64,000 nt of DNA, from positions 2,480,001 through 2,544,000 of the forward strand of contig NZ_BCMZ01000001.1 in assembly GCF_001485535.1 (NCBI RefSeq). Reading direction: 5' to 3'. Each line of letters begins with the position of its first letter. Within the stretch, counting starts at the first letter, position 1. This DNA comes from Halobacterium sp. CBA1132. GTDB taxonomy: Archaea > Halobacteriota > Halobacteria > Halobacteriales > Halobacteriaceae. A model generated the notes under the pieces. That model ran no database searches, had not been told where the DNA came from, and worked only from the letters and a program-made list of their open reading frames with translations. Shown here piece by piece: positions 8,184 through 17,036 of the stretch. Position numbers and translations under genes: made by a program.

Positions 8184-8360
8184 TCACTCCTCGACGACGG
8201 ACTTCGTCTCCAGCCACTCCTCGAACTCGAAAAAGCAGTCCGAGCAGAGTCGCCCGGTCACCGTCTCCGTGTCGTCGCTCGCCGCCTCGAAGACGTACCG
8301 CTGGTGACGGGGCTGTTCCGGGTCGAGAGCCGTACCGCACCTGTCACAGTATTCCACCAT
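8184..8360 (-). CDS. Small zinc-finger protein (58 residues)
   Basis: Reading the minus strand from the ATG at 8358-8360 gives 58 residues ending in TGA at 8184-8186. Two knuckles, CDRCG (residues 5-9) and CSDC (39-42), are spaced to form one zinc site. The rest is acidic, with an aromatic C-terminal helix (FFEFEEWLE). This is the pattern of the haloarchaeal zinc-finger micro-proteins, several of which are known to affect motility, biofilm or stress responses; this one's role is unknown. It lies 98 bases upstream of the tyrS stop side and is short enough to be missed by length cut-offs. Confidence 0.8.
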   Translation of the reverse strand: MVEYCDRCGTALDPEQPRHQRYVFEAASDDTETVTGRLCSDCFFEFEEWLETKSVVEE

Positions 8361-8458
8361 GGGGCCGGTAGTTGCCGAGTCAGACGGAAAAGCCGGGTGG
8401 CCGCGACGCCGCGTCGGCGGCGACGGCCCGAGCGAACTCGCCGCGATTCAGACGCCGA

Positions 8459-9442
8459 CTACTCGCCGCGAATCTCGCGGAGGCGCTCGCGACCGGGCGC
8501 GATGAGTTCGTCGAGGTAGTCCGCGAGCGCGCCCTTCGCGTCGGCGGGGTGGAGTTCGCCGGATTCGAGGTCGCTGGCGAGCGCCTCGTAGTCGTCGTAC
8601 TCCAGATTGCCGCCGTACTCGTCGGGGCGCTCGACGACGACGCCCTCGAAGCGCGGGAAGACGTGGTACTGGAACAGCTCCAGCACGGGGTTGACGAGGT
8701 CGCCCTCGGGGTCGCGGGTCGGCGGGCAGAACGCCGAATTCACCTTCTCGTCGAGGTCTTCGGTGGAGTCCTCCATGGAGATGGTGATGCCCTCGCTGGA
8801 GGACATCTTCCCCTCGCCGGTTTCGAGGTCGCCGACGATGGGCGTGTGGATGGCGGGGCGCTTCTCGTAGCCGAGGCTCGGCAGTTCCTCGCGGGCGAGC
8901 ATGTGGACTTTCCGCTGGTCCATGCCGCCGACCGCGACGTCGACATCGAGGTACTCGATGTCCAGCGCCTGCATCAGCGGGTAGACGAGGTGGCTGACCT
9001 TCGCGGTCTCGCCGCTCTGAATCTCGGCCATCGCGCGCTGGGCGCGCTTCAGCGATGTCTCCAGTTCGAGTTCGTGGACGTCGAGCTGGTAGTCGTCGTC
9101 CATCTGGTAGTCGCTGCCGAACACGAACTCCGTGCTGTCCTCGTCGAGGCCGTAGGCGAGGAACTGCGCTTTCATCTGCTCGGCGGTGGCGCGAATCTCC
9201 TCGAAGGAGCCCTTCCCGTTGAGGTAGGCGTGGACGTCCGCGAGCAGCACGACGACGTCGAGGCCGGCGTCCTGCAGGTCGATGAGTTTGTTCGCGGTGA
9301 GGAGGTGGCCGAGGTGGAGCACGCCCGAGGGCTCGTAGCCGACGTACGCTCGCTTCCCGTCGGGGTCGTCGGCGAGCGCTTCGAGTTCCTCCTCGGTCAC
9401 GACTTCCGCCGCGTTCCGCGAGAGGAGTTCGTAGGTGTCCAT
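8459..9442 (-). CDS. tyrS: Tyrosyl-tRNA synthetase
   Basis: This 327-residue class I synthetase charges tRNA-Tyr. The HIGH-like HLGH is at 43-46 within YEPSGVLHLGHLL, and the KMSSS loop is at 212-216 within GKMSSSEG. The tyrosine-pocket features YVGYEPSG and the archaeal/eukaryal motif VGGMDQRKVHMLARE (171-185) separate it from TrpRS. The length and the lack of a C-terminal S4 domain are normal for the archaeal form. The start is the ATG at 9440-9442. Its downstream neighbour on the same strand is the small zinc-finger gene. Confidence 0.96.
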   Translation of the reverse strand: MDTYELLSRNAAEVVTEEELEALADDPDGKRAYVGYEPSGVLHLGHLLTANKLIDLQDAGLDVVVLLADVHAYLNGKGSFEEIRATAEQMKAQFLAYGLDEDSTEFVFGSDYQMDDDYQLDVHELELETSLKRAQRAMAEIQSGETAKVSHLVYPLMQALDIEYLDVDVAVGGMDQRKVHMLAREELPSLGYEKRPAIHTPIVGDLETGEGKMSSSEGITISMEDSTEDLDEKVNSAFCPPTRDPEGDLVNPVLELFQYHVFPRFEGVVVERPDEYGGNLEYDDYEALASDLESGELHPADAKGALADYLDELIAPGRERLREIRGE

Positions 9443-9504
9443 ACGACTGCGGAGTCAGCGCTCGGGGTTAAGCGGTTTGGAAGTGTGTGAACGCTTCCGC
9501 CGGC

Positions 9505-9897
9505 TCAGGGGATGACCGTGACGGGCACGCGGTCAGCGCGCAGAACCGTCTCGGCGGCGCTCCCGAGGAGCGCGCGTTCGAGCGCGCCGGCGCCGTGGTG
9601 GCCCATCACGACGTGGTCGTAGCCCCGTTCTTCGACGAGTTCGAGGACGTCGTCGCCGACGCTGTCACTGGGCCGGAACTCCACGTCGATGTCCGTGTTG
9701 ACCTCGGGTTCCGTGTCGACGCCTTGCGCGTCGAGGACGCGGTCGACGCGGTCGACGACGGCGTCGGTGCTCTCCGATTCGGAGTCGGCGAAATGAACGA
9801 CGTCGATGTCGCCGTCGTAGCGGCCCGCCATCTCCGCGGCGAACCCGAGCGCGCGGAAGCTACAGTCGGAGCCGTCGACGGGCACGAGAATATCCAT
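9505..9897 (-). CDS. Universal stress protein UspA family
   Basis: This 130-residue protein is one UspA domain. The N-terminal strand MDILVPVDGS and the ATP-binding signature GHHGAGALERALLGS (G-2x-G-9x-G-S type) are both present, so it probably binds ATP. Such proteins act in stress signalling in the cytoplasm, but no specific role is visible. It lies 24 bases downstream of the autoantigen-like gene at 9922-10554 on the same strand, so the two may be co-transcribed. A second uspA gene is at 31307-31741. Confidence 0.93.
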   Translation of the reverse strand: MDILVPVDGSDCSFRALGFAAEMAGRYDGDIDVVHFADSESESTDAVVDRVDRVLDAQGVDTEPEVNTDIDVEFRPSDSVGDDVLELVEERGYDHVVMGHHGAGALERALLGSAAETVLRADRVPVTVIP

Positions 9898-9921
9898 GTG
9901 TGGAGGTGTGTGGCCGCCGTG

Positions 9922-10554
9922 TTACGAGTTGCGGCGGAGCGCGTCGAGAGCTTCGGCGCCCTCGCGGGCGGCTTCGAGGAACTCGCGGGCGCGACGCGGG
10001 TCGTCGGCGCCGGCGGCGCGGCGCGCGAGCGCGGCAATCGAGGCGTCGAGCGCGTCCGCGCCCTCCCCGGACTGCGTGGGGGAAGCCGGCTCGGTTCCGG
10101 CGGGTGGCTGCTGACTGTCGGCCGGCGACTGCTCGGGCGTCGCGGGCTGCGCCGGCGGTTGCTCGCGAGTGGGCTGAGCGGACTGCTGGCGTTCGACCGA
10201 ACGAGACGGCTGCCGGCCCGCGGACTGCTGGTCGGCGGGCTGTCCGTCGGCAGACTGCCGGTCGGCGGACTGCTGGCCCTCGGCAGGCTGGGCCTCCGCC
10301 TGCGCTCGCGTGTCGGCCGGCTGGCTCGCGGCCTGCTGCTCGCCGCCGGACTGCTGGCAGTTCGGGCAGAACGACTGGCCCTCGTAGCGGAAAATCGGGT
10401 TCCCGCAGCGGTCGCAGTGCTTGTTGGTCATCGTCGCGCCCTGCAGGAGGAGTTCGCTCATGCGCTCGGTCTCCCCGCGGTCGTCGTCGTCGTACTTCTC
10501 CCGGAGTTCCTCGCGCACGGCCTCCTCGTCGAAGCCGTCGTCAGTGTCGCTCAT
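9922..10554 (-). CDS. Sjogren's autoantigen 1 (SSSCA1/p27)-like zinc-finger protein
   Basis: This 210-residue protein begins with a helical, acidic stretch and the conserved [17 protein letters not shown], followed by a zinc ribbon CDRCG...CPNCQ (about residues 44-65). This is the archaeal/eukaryal autoantigen p27 domain, whose function is unresolved. A long low-complexity linker rich in Q, S, P and A (about 68-150, with repeats such as [17 protein letters not shown]) leads to a C-terminal helical region. The ATG at 10552-10554 gives [13 protein letters not shown]; in-frame sequence further upstream is not protein-like. The linker is probably disordered. Confidence 0.85.
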   Translation of the reverse strand: MSDTDDGFDEEAVREELREKYDDDDRGETERMSELLLQGATMTNKHCDRCGNPIFRYEGQSFCPNCQQSGGEQQAASQPADTRAQAEAQPAEGQQSADRQSADGQPADQQSAGRQPSRSVERQQSAQPTREQPPAQPATPEQSPADSQQPPAGTEPASPTQSGEGADALDASIAALARRAAGADDPRRAREFLEAAREGAEALDALRRNS

Positions 10555-10717
10555 GGGTGTGCACAGGACGCGACGCCTCGAAAACCCTGCGGAGGCGACC
10601 CCCGCTTCGAGCACTCCGGCGCGCGTCGACGGTCGTCGCCGTCCGTGCAGGCGAATTTCCCGCGCGCTGGGTGCCACCGAAGCGCTTAACGGATTCCCAA
10701 AGGTTGGTACACGTGAT

Positions 10718-11632
10718 ATGTCGAAAGTCAGCATCGTGGGGGCCGCCGGCACGGTCGGCGCCGCCGCAGGCTACAACCTCGCGCTCCGCGACATCGCCGA
10801 CGAACTCGTGTTCGTGGACATCCCGGACAAGGAAGACGAGACCGTCGGGCAGGCCGCTGACGCGAACCACGGCGTCGCCTACGACTCCAACACGGAGGTC
10901 TATCAGGGGACGTACGAGGACACCGCTGGCTCCGACGTCGTCGTCATCACCGCCGGGATTCCTCGCCAGCCCGGACAGACGCGAATCGACCTCGCGGGCG
11001 ACAACGCGCCCATCATGGAGGACATCGGCTCCTCCATCGCCGAGCACAACGACGACTTCGTGACGGTCACGACGTCGAACCCCGTCGACCTCCTGAACCG
11101 CCACCTCTACGAGGCCGGTGACCGCGACCGCCACAAGGTCGTCGGGTTCGGCGGCCGCCTCGACAGCGCGCGGTTCCGCTACGTGCTCGGGCAGCGCTTC
11201 GACGCGCCGGTGCAGAACGTCGAAGCGACTATCCTCGGTGAGCACGGCGACGCGCAGGTGCCCGTGTTCTCGAAGGTGCGCGTGGACGGCGCCGACCCCG
11301 AGTTCTCGGACAAGGAACGCGAGGAGATTCTCGAGGAACTCCAGCAGTCCGCGATGAACGTCATCGAGAAGAAGGGCGCGACCCAGTGGGGGCCGGCGAC
11401 GGGCGTCGCCCACATGGTCGAGGCCATCCTCCGCGACACGGGCGAAGTCCTCCCCGGCAGCGTCGTGCTGGACGGCGAGTACGGGCTGGACGACGTCGGT
11501 CTCGGCGTCCCCGTGAAACTCGGCTCGAACGGCGTCGAGGAGGTCGTGGAGTGGGACCTCACGGAGTACGAGCGCGACCAGCTCGGCGAGGCCGCCGAGA
11601 AGCTCTCCGACCAGTACGAGAAAATCGCGTAA
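10718..11632 (+). CDS. mdh: Malate dehydrogenase (LDH-like type)
   Basis: This 304-residue NAD-dependent dehydrogenase interconverts malate and oxaloacetate in the citric acid cycle. The Rossmann motif GAAGTVG is at 8-14, and an Asp in VFVDIPD favours NAD. The active-site arginines fall in the [13 protein letters not shown] loop, where the R at the substrate-specificity position fits malate rather than lactate, and the proton-relay His is in GEHGDAQ. Haloarchaeal MDH is a well-studied salt-dependent tetramer. The start is the ATG at 10718; TATA-like gcttaac is at 10684-10690, about 31 bases upstream. Confidence 0.96.
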   Translation: MSKVSIVGAAGTVGAAAGYNLALRDIADELVFVDIPDKEDETVGQAADANHGVAYDSNTEVYQGTYEDTAGSDVVVITAGIPRQPGQTRIDLAGDNAPIMEDIGSSIAEHNDDFVTVTTSNPVDLLNRHLYEAGDRDRHKVVGFGGRLDSARFRYVLGQRFDAPVQNVEATILGEHGDAQVPVFSKVRVDGADPEFSDKEREEILEELQQSAMNVIEKKGATQWGPATGVAHMVEAILRDTGEVLPGSVVLDGEYGLDDVGLGVPVKLGSNGVEEVVEWDLTEYERDQLGEAAEKLSDQYEKIA

Positions 11633-11641
11633 ACGAGCGCT

Positions 11642-11749
11642 CTACGCGGGCGCGACTTCTTTGGCTACGTCGTCGGGTTCCTCGCCGTCGACGGACTCCG
11701 CCTCGGGGTCGAGTTCCCGAATCGGTACCTCCTCCCAGTGGTGGCACAT
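11642..11749 (-). CDS. Very small protein of 35 residues, unknown function
   Basis: Reading from the ATG at 11747-11749 gives MCHHWEEVPIRELDPE and then an acidic stretch to EVAPA and a TAG at 11642-11644. A TATA box, TTATGCTAA at 11773-11781 on the minus strand, is centred 28 bases before the ATG, exactly where a leaderless gene should have it. The CHH cluster at the N-terminus could bind metal (inference). It is convergent with mdh and downstream of the ferredoxin gene. Confidence 0.6.
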   Translation of the reverse strand: MCHHWEEVPIRELDPEAESVDGEEPDDVAKEVAPA

Positions 11750-11772
11750 CACAGTCGCTAGTGTGTTGTGAG

Positions 11773-11781
11773 TTAGCATAA
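11773..11781 (-). promoter_or_regulatory. TATA box for the 35-residue gene
   Basis: TTATGCTAA on the minus strand is centred 28 bases from the ATG at 11749. No other gene lies where this element could serve it. Confidence 0.55.
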
Positions 11782-11815
11782 GCCTTGCCCGCGTCGGAAA
11801 CGCGGAAACGAGACC

Positions 11816-12058
11816 TCAGACGACCTGTTCGCCGTCGTCGTCGTAGACGGTGATGGCGTCGACGGGGCACGAGCGCGCCGCGAACTTCGCGTCCAACTCC
11901 GCGTCCTCGGGAATCTCGCGCGCGAACACGCCGTCCTCGACCTCCTCGCTGTCCTGCAGGACTGCTTTGCCGGCGTCGGTGTCCTTCTCGAAGGCGTCCC
12001 ACTCCGCGACACACTGGAACATCCCGATGCAGACGTCGCGGTCGAACTCGACTCGCAT
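11816..12058 (-). CDS. Ferredoxin, single-cluster (3Fe-4S/4Fe-4S) type
   Basis: This 80-residue acidic protein has cysteines in DVCIGMFQCVAEW (C10, C16) and SCPVDAITVYDDDG (about C65). The C-x5-C ... CP arrangement leaves only three obvious ligands, as in monocluster ferredoxins with a 3Fe-4S or incomplete 4Fe-4S centre that serve cytochrome P450s and similar enzymes. It is distinct from the 2Fe-2S halophilic ferredoxin. A TATA box CCTATAACT (12079-12087, minus) is centred about 25 bases upstream of the ATG at 12056-12058. The AT-rich island begins immediately upstream. Confidence 0.85.
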   Translation of the reverse strand: MRVEFDRDVCIGMFQCVAEWDAFEKDTDAGKAVLQDSEEVEDGVFAREIPEDAELDAKFAARSCPVDAITVYDDDGEQVV

Positions 12059-12117
12059 ACCAGTATTACAAAATTAGTAGTTATAGGCGTGCCGCTATTG
12101 GGCGAAAATCTGGATGG

Positions 12118-12723
12118 TTACAGTATCGTTCTTTCAACGGCAACATTGAAGTCGCCGCTATCTTCAGAAAACTGATTTATTAGTCGGCATTTATCATTTT
12201 TATCATGTATTCCTTTATCAATGCCAACTGCCTCCTCCATTTTTTGTTTGAATGCTATTAGGTTGAACTCGTCAACCGAATTTCCCCCAATAAATATAGA
12301 GCAAGAATGACAGCACAAAATATTGCAGTCGTATATCTGGGATGTAGTGTCGATTCGAACATCTTTCGTGTAATCAAATCGCTCGTTTACATCCCCTAGC
12401 CATTCATCAACGGACCTGTGATCTAAATCTGCTAATATTCTTAAGTGTAAATCGCCATCCACTAAATCATTAATAGAACTTGCTATAGTGCGCTTAAGGA
12501 AAGTCCGACCACCCTCAGCCTTAATCAAAACATCTCCTGGGTAGTCCGGTCTTTTTAACCAATCAATTTTTCTTGTTTCTTCTCCTCGTCTCGGTCCGTC
12601 ATACTCTTCTAAATTAAACTCTCGGACATCAAGATGAGAGTCAAGCCTTTCAAACACCTGTCTTAATAGGTGCATGTCCCACTTGCCTTCACAAAGAATA
12701 AGACTCCGGCTCATCTGACTCAT
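12118..12723 (-). CDS. TOPRIM-like protein, second gene of candidate ATPase-nuclease defence pair
   Basis: This 201-residue protein has the layout of a TOPRIM fold: a first strand ending in an acid (SLILCEGKWD, E12) and a DxD motif (LADLDH, D99 and D101). TOPRIM domains with these acids hydrolyse or cleave nucleic acids. In ATPase-TOPRIM systems such as PARIS (AriA/AriB), OLD and Gabija they act as the effector nuclease. A compact cysteine cluster (C133, C137, C138, C141) is unusual. The start ATG overlaps the ATPase stop by ATGA (12720-12723), so translation is coupled. Codon use is AT-rich, unlike neighbours. RloB-like Abi proteins are an alternative. Confidence 0.7.
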   Translation of the reverse strand: MSQMSRSLILCEGKWDMHLLRQVFERLDSHLDVREFNLEEYDGPRRGEETRKIDWLKRPDYPGDVLIKAEGGRTFLKRTIASSINDLVDGDLHLRILADLDHRSVDEWLGDVNERFDYTKDVRIDTTSQIYDCNILCCHSCSIFIGGNSVDEFNLIAFKQKMEEAVGIDKGIHDKNDKCRLINQFSEDSGDFNVAVERTIL

Positions 12724-13997
12724 CCACCCCTAAGATCAAGGTGAAGTTCTTCCAACTCACTCTTCGCCTGTTCATAGTTAAGCACCTTTGACGCGTGTTC
12801 CCTTACTTGTATAATTTGGAAACTTTCGCGAAGGTAAGGTCGCATATTTTCACCAGGGTATTCAAGAAATTCACGTATAAAGTCCATATTATGTGTGGTG
12901 ATAAAGATTTGTGTATCTTCTTGTGTCGTAAACTCGGTTAGAAATCCGACGAGATCCCGGATATACCCTGGATGCATGTGATTTTCCGGCTCCTCGAGGA
13001 GGAGAGCGTAATTCTGCTCTTCACTAACCCGAAGCTCCCACAGGAGCCCAACCATCGCCTTAAATCCGTCACCCATGAAATCATATGGGATAGAGTATCT
13101 ATCGCCGTTCTCGTCAAAAACTAGTTCGTCCAGACTAAAATCATGCAGATTCTCAACTAGACCATAATTACGTAGATCGTCCTCAATTCGACTGAGTATA
13201 ACAGAATAATCATTATGAGACCGGATATCTTTCTCAGATATATCAAATGACTTTACAAATTTGACTTCGGATGAGTCTTCAATTCTTCCAAGGTAGTTAC
13301 TCCTACCATGCCGACCAATTATTAGGCCGCGGAATATCCGCTCGATTGCCCATTCAACGCCAGAGTATTCTGTAGAGTCCGATGATTCAATATCTATCTC
13401 GTACGCCAGTATTTCCGATACATCAGACACAAATTCTTCGAGATTTTTTGAGATGTAGACAAAGGGTACTTTCGACTGTTCCCGTTCTAGAATAATAGCT
13501 GAGTTAAAAAGCCGATCGAAGTCATCATTTGCCAGATAATCACTAATTACCCGTTCAACCGAATCGCGGAGGGTAGTCTCAATTTCATTTGAGTGATCAA
13601 TTGATTCCTTTAGCTCGCTGAGGACTCTTTCTTCACCACTTATTTGTCGGTCAATAAGTGTGTTAAAGAAATCTATTTTTTCCTCCTCAGTGGCAAGCCG
13701 AATAGTTAGTTTCTGCCTTTCGCCTTCACTCGTAAATTCCGCAAGCCCAGCCTGTCCGCTACTTCCCGAGTAAGTGCAAAGAATTTCAGCTTGGTCAGTT
13801 TTTGCGTTTACCAGTTTATCAGCGTTGCTAGCGTAGTCACGGACATTGGTTGGATTAAAGTCTAAGTCAATAGCTTCCAGAATAGAAGTCTTACCAACGT
13901 TATTCCTACCAGTGATGATGTTGATATCCTTCGCTTGGAAGGCGAAATCAGAGTGACCCTTGAAATTTTTAACCGAAATTCGTTCTATATCTACCAT
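12720..13997 (-). CDS. AAA/ABC-type ATPase (AAA_15/21, SMC-like), candidate defence sensor
   Basis: This 425-residue ATPase has the N-terminal RISVKNFKGHSDF strand typical of RecF/SMC/OLD-type ATPases and Walker A GRNNVGKTS (30-38). Its ABC-like signature region is FMGDGFKAM (308-316), Walker B is ALLLEEPENHMHP (331-343), and the switch histidine lies in FITTHN (365-370). The middle is a short coiled or helical insertion. This matches the ATPases of OLD, PARIS (AriA) and related anti-phage systems, which clamp or sense DNA and activate a TOPRIM partner; that partner follows with a 4-base overlap. The gene is markedly AT-rich (17 G/C of 60 at 13201-13260), which indicates transfer from another source. 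Confidence 0.85.
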   Translation of the reverse strand: MVDIERISVKNFKGHSDFAFQAKDINIITGRNNVGKTSILEAIDLDFNPTNVRDYASNADKLVNAKTDQAEILCTYSGSSGQAGLAEFTSEGERQKLTIRLATEEEKIDFFNTLIDRQISGEERVLSELKESIDHSNEIETTLRDSVERVISDYLANDDFDRLFNSAIILEREQSKVPFVYISKNLEEFVSDVSEILAYEIDIESSDSTEYSGVEWAIERIFRGLIIGRHGRSNYLGRIEDSSEVKFVKSFDISEKDIRSHNDYSVILSRIEDDLRNYGLVENLHDFSLDELVFDENGDRYSIPYDFMGDGFKAMVGLLWELRVSEEQNYALLLEEPENHMHPGYIRDLVGFLTEFTTQEDTQIFITTHNMDFIREFLEYPGENMRPYLRESFQIIQVREHASKVLNYEQAKSELEELHLDLRGG

Positions 13998-14090
13998 TTT
14001 AACTAATCCATGATTGGGGAACAGCGAACTTTCCAGATACTCTTAGATTGAGACAGGTCAACGTATATATTTGGTGTTGCCCGGCCCGAC

Positions 14091-14098
14091 AGTTTAAA
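14091..14098 (+). promoter_or_regulatory. TATA box for hel308
   Basis: gtttaaac is centred about 30 bases before the hel308 ATG at 14125. It is palindromic, so it could also be read on the other strand, but it is too far (about 95 bases) from the ATPase start at 13997. Confidence 0.4.
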
Positions 14099-14124
14099 CC
14101 GCGAGACGAGCCTATTCCGGGGTA

Positions 14125-16488
14125 ATGAAAGTCGCGGACGTACCCGGTCTCCCCGAGGGGGTCGCCGACCACCTCGAATCGGGGGGCATCGAGGAGCTGT
14201 ACCCGCCGCAGGCCGAGGCCGTGGAGGCGGGCGTCGCGGAGGGCGAGAGCGTCGTCGCGAGCGTGCCGACCGCCAGCGGGAAGACCCTGATTGCGCAGTT
14301 GGCGATGCTGTCGGCCATCGAGGACGGCGGCACCGCCCTCTACATCGTGCCGCTGCGCGCGCTCGCCGGCGAGAAGGCCACCGAGTTCGAGGCGTTCGAG
14401 CAGTTCGGGCTGTCCGTGGGCGTCTCCACGGGGAACTACGAGGACGACGGCTCGCGGCTGTCGGACAACGACATCATCGTCGCGACCTCCGAGAAGGTCG
14501 ACTCGCTCGTACGCAACGGTGCTGGCTGGATCGACGACCTCTCGTGTGTGGTCGCGGACGAGGTCCACCTCGTCGACGACGACCACCGCGGCCCGACGCT
14601 GGAAGTGACGCTCGCGAAACTCCGCCAGCGCGTGCAGGACCTCCAGGTGGTGGCGCTGTCGGCGACGGTCGGGAACGCCGACGAGATAGCTGACTGGCTG
14701 GACGCCGAACTCGTGGACTCGGAGTGGCGGCCAATCGACCTGCGGACGGGCGTCCACTACGGGCAGGCGGTCCACTACGACGACGGCACGCAGGAGGAAC
14801 TCGCGACCGGCGGCAGCGACAGTCAGACCGCTGCCATCGTGGAGGACACGCTCGCGGACGACGGCTCGACGCTCGTGTTCGTGAACTCCCGGCGGAACGC
14901 GGAGGCAGCGGCGCGCCGGCTCGCGGACGTCACCAAGCAGGGCATCAGCGACGACGACCGCGAGCGCCTCCGGAAGGTCGCCGACGAAATCAGGGGCGTC
15001 AGCGACACGGAGACCAGCACCGACCTCGCGGACGCCGTGGAGAAGGGCGCGGCGTTCCACCACGCGGGATTGTCGAGAGAGCAAAGAGAGCTCGTCGAGG
15101 ACGCGTTCCGCGACCGCGCCATCAAAGTCGTCTCCGCGACGCCGACGCTCGCGGCGGGCGTGAACACGCCGAGCCGCCGAGTCGTCGTGCGGGACTGGCA
15201 GCGCTACGACGGCACTGCGGGCGGCATGCAGCCGCTGTCCGTGCTGGAGGTCCACCAGATGTTCGGGCGCGCGGGCCGCCCCGGTCGAGACCCGTACGGC
15301 GAAGCGGTGCTGCTCGCGAACGACCACGACGAGCTAGAGGAGCTGTTCGACCGGTACATCTACGCGGAGCCCGAGCCCGTGCGCTCGAAACTCGCGGCGG
15401 AGCCCGCGCTCCGCACGCACGTCCTCGCGGCCGTCGCGACGGGATTCACGACAACGGAGGACGCACTCCACGAGTTCCTCGGGGAGACGCTGTACGCCAC
15501 GCAGACCGACGACCCCGGGCGGCTGAAGAGCGTCACGCGGGACGTGCTGGCGTACCTCGACCGGAACGAGTTCGTGGAGCGCGAGGACGGCACGCTGCGC
15601 GCGACCAGCACGGGCCACCTCGTGAGCCAACTGTACGTCGACCCGATGAGCGCGGCGACGCTGGTCGACGGACTGCGGGCGGCAGAACGCAGCGAGACGG
15701 CCAGCGGTGGCCGCCAGCGAGCGAGTGGCGACCCCGAGGACGCCGGCTTCCAGACCGCCAGCGAGATGCAGGAACCAGCGCCAGAGGCGGACGGTGACAC
15801 CGGCGAGGGGGGCGCGAGTCCGACGCCGTTCGGGCTGTTCCACCTCGTGAGCCGGACGCCGGACATGTACGAACTCTACCTGCGGTCGGGGGACCGCGAG
15901 CAGTACACGGAGCTCGCCTACGAGCGCGAGGACGAACTGCTCGGGTCTGCACCCCGCGAGGAGGAGGCGGCCTTCGAGGACTGGCTGTCGGCGTTGAAGA
16001 CCGCGAAGCTCCTCGAAGACTGGGCCTCGGAGTTGGACGAGGACCGCATCGCGGAGCGCTACGGGGTCGGCCCCGGGGACATCCGCGGGAAGGTCGAGAC
16101 CGCAGAGTGGCTGCTGCACGCCGCCGAGCGCCTCGCCGGCGACCTCGACGACGTGGAGTCGGCGGCCGCTGTGCGCGAGGCGCGCAAGCGCGTGGAGTAC
16201 GGCGTCCGCGAGGAACTCCTCGATTTGGCGGGCGTGCGGAACGTCGGCCGGAAGCGCGCTCGCCGCCTCTACAACGCGGGCGTCGAGTCGCGCGCCGACC
16301 TCCGGGACGCCGAGAAGAGCCTCGTGCTGGGGGCGGTGCGCGGCCGCGAGAAGACCGCCGAGCGCATCCTGGAGAACGTCGGGCACTCGAACCCCGAGAT
16401 GGACAGCGTGGACGCCGACGCGGACGCGGTGGCGGCCGCCGAGGAGGCCGACCGTGGCGGGCAGGCGAATCTGGGGGACTTCTCGTGA
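14125..16488 (+). CDS. hel308: Hel308/Ski2-type DNA helicase
   Basis: This 787-residue superfamily 2 helicase unwinds forked DNA at stalled replication forks. Visible motifs in order are the Q-like YPPQAEAV, Walker [10 protein letters not shown], motif Ib-like [14 protein letters not shown] box ([11 protein letters not shown]), motif III LSATVGN, motif [11 protein letters not shown], motif [10 protein letters not shown] and motif [13 protein letters not shown]-terminal HhH elements ([19 protein letters not shown]) follow. A hydrophilic insertion around residues 525-560 (rich in A, E, G, S) is unusual relative to crenarchaeal enzymes. The stop overlaps the next gene (GTGA), so it is probably co-transcribed with cgi121. 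Confidence 0.95.
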   Translation: MKVADVPGLPEGVADHLESGGIEELYPPQAEAVEAGVAEGESVVASVPTASGKTLIAQLAMLSAIEDGGTALYIVPLRALAGEKATEFEAFEQFGLSVGVSTGNYEDDGSRLSDNDIIVATSEKVDSLVRNGAGWIDDLSCVVADEVHLVDDDHRGPTLEVTLAKLRQRVQDLQVVALSATVGNADEIADWLDAELVDSEWRPIDLRTGVHYGQAVHYDDGTQEELATGGSDSQTAAIVEDTLADDGSTLVFVNSRRNAEAAARRLADVTKQGISDDDRERLRKVADEIRGVSDTETSTDLADAVEKGAAFHHAGLSREQRELVEDAFRDRAIKVVSATPTLAAGVNTPSRRVVVRDWQRYDGTAGGMQPLSVLEVHQMFGRAGRPGRDPYGEAVLLANDHDELEELFDRYIYAEPEPVRSKLAAEPALRTHVLAAVATGFTTTEDALHEFLGETLYATQTDDPGRLKSVTRDVLAYLDRNEFVEREDGTLRATSTGHLVSQLYVDPMSAATLVDGLRAAERSETASGGRQRASGDPEDAGFQTASEMQEPAPEADGDTGEGGASPTPFGLFHLVSRTPDMYELYLRSGDREQYTELAYEREDELLGSAPREEEAAFEDWLSALKTAKLLEDWASELDEDRIAERYGVGPGDIRGKVETAEWLLHAAERLAGDLDDVESAAAVREARKRVEYGVREELLDLAGVRNVGRKRARRLYNAGVESRADLRDAEKSLVLGAVRGREKTAERILENVGHSNPEMDSVDADADAVAAAEEADRGGQANLGDFS

Positions 16489-16994
16489 AGCTGGTCGCGG
16501 GCAGCGTGGTCGTCGAGGACGTCGAGGTGTTCGTCGCGGCCCTGCCGGAGGGCGGCCCCGAGACCGTCGTGCAGGCGTTCGACGCGGCGTACGTCGCGGA
16601 CCGCGAGCATCTCGCGGCGGCGGTCGAGCACGCCGACCGCGCGTTCGACCGCGGCGAGAACGTCGCCAGCGACCGGTCGGTCGAAGTCCTGCTGTACGCG
16701 GCGGGCCGCCGGCAGATTCGGGAGGCGCTCGAAATGGGCGTCGACGAGGGCGAGCAGGCGGTCGTGGTCGTTGTCGCGGGCGGCGACGAGGACAGCGCGG
16801 CGGCGGCAGTCGCGGCGTTCCTCGACGGCGGGCGAGTGCTGGCGGCCGACGAGCCGAGCGGAGCGGGCGTCTACGGCGACCGCGAGACGATTCGGGAGTT
16901 CTTCGACGTGAGCGACGCCGAACTGGACGCGGCCGCGGGCGACCTCGCGGGCGTCGTGCGGGAGCGCGTGACGCTGCTGGACGTCGAGAAGTAG
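16485..16994 (+). CDS. cgi121: KEOPS complex subunit Cgi121
   Basis: This 169-residue protein resembles Cgi121, the KEOPS subunit that recruits tRNA for formation of N6-threonylcarbamoyladenosine at position 37. The start is a GTG at 16485-16487 that overlaps the helicase stop. The two-lobed alpha/beta pattern and the region [13 protein letters not shown] ... [27 protein letters not shown] are the family core, although no catalytic residues exist to check. Placement right after hel308 is a known haloarchaeal arrangement. The overlap argues for translational coupling. Confidence 0.85.
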   Translation: MKLVAGSVVVEDVEVFVAALPEGGPETVVQAFDAAYVADREHLAAAVEHADRAFDRGENVASDRSVEVLLYAAGRRQIREALEMGVDEGEQAVVVVVAGGDEDSAAAAVAAFLDGGRVLAADEPSGAGVYGDRETIREFFDVSDAELDAAAGDLAGVVRERVTLLDVEK

Positions 16995-17036
16995 GCGGCC
17001 AGCACGCATTTGCCGGGCGCGTCGAACCACCTAGGT

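Noticed and set aside
12059-14124. Target duplication or inverted ends around the AT-rich island
   Set aside because: Sequences near 12090-12117 and 13998-14090 share only short AT-rich similarity; no repeat stood up to comparison.
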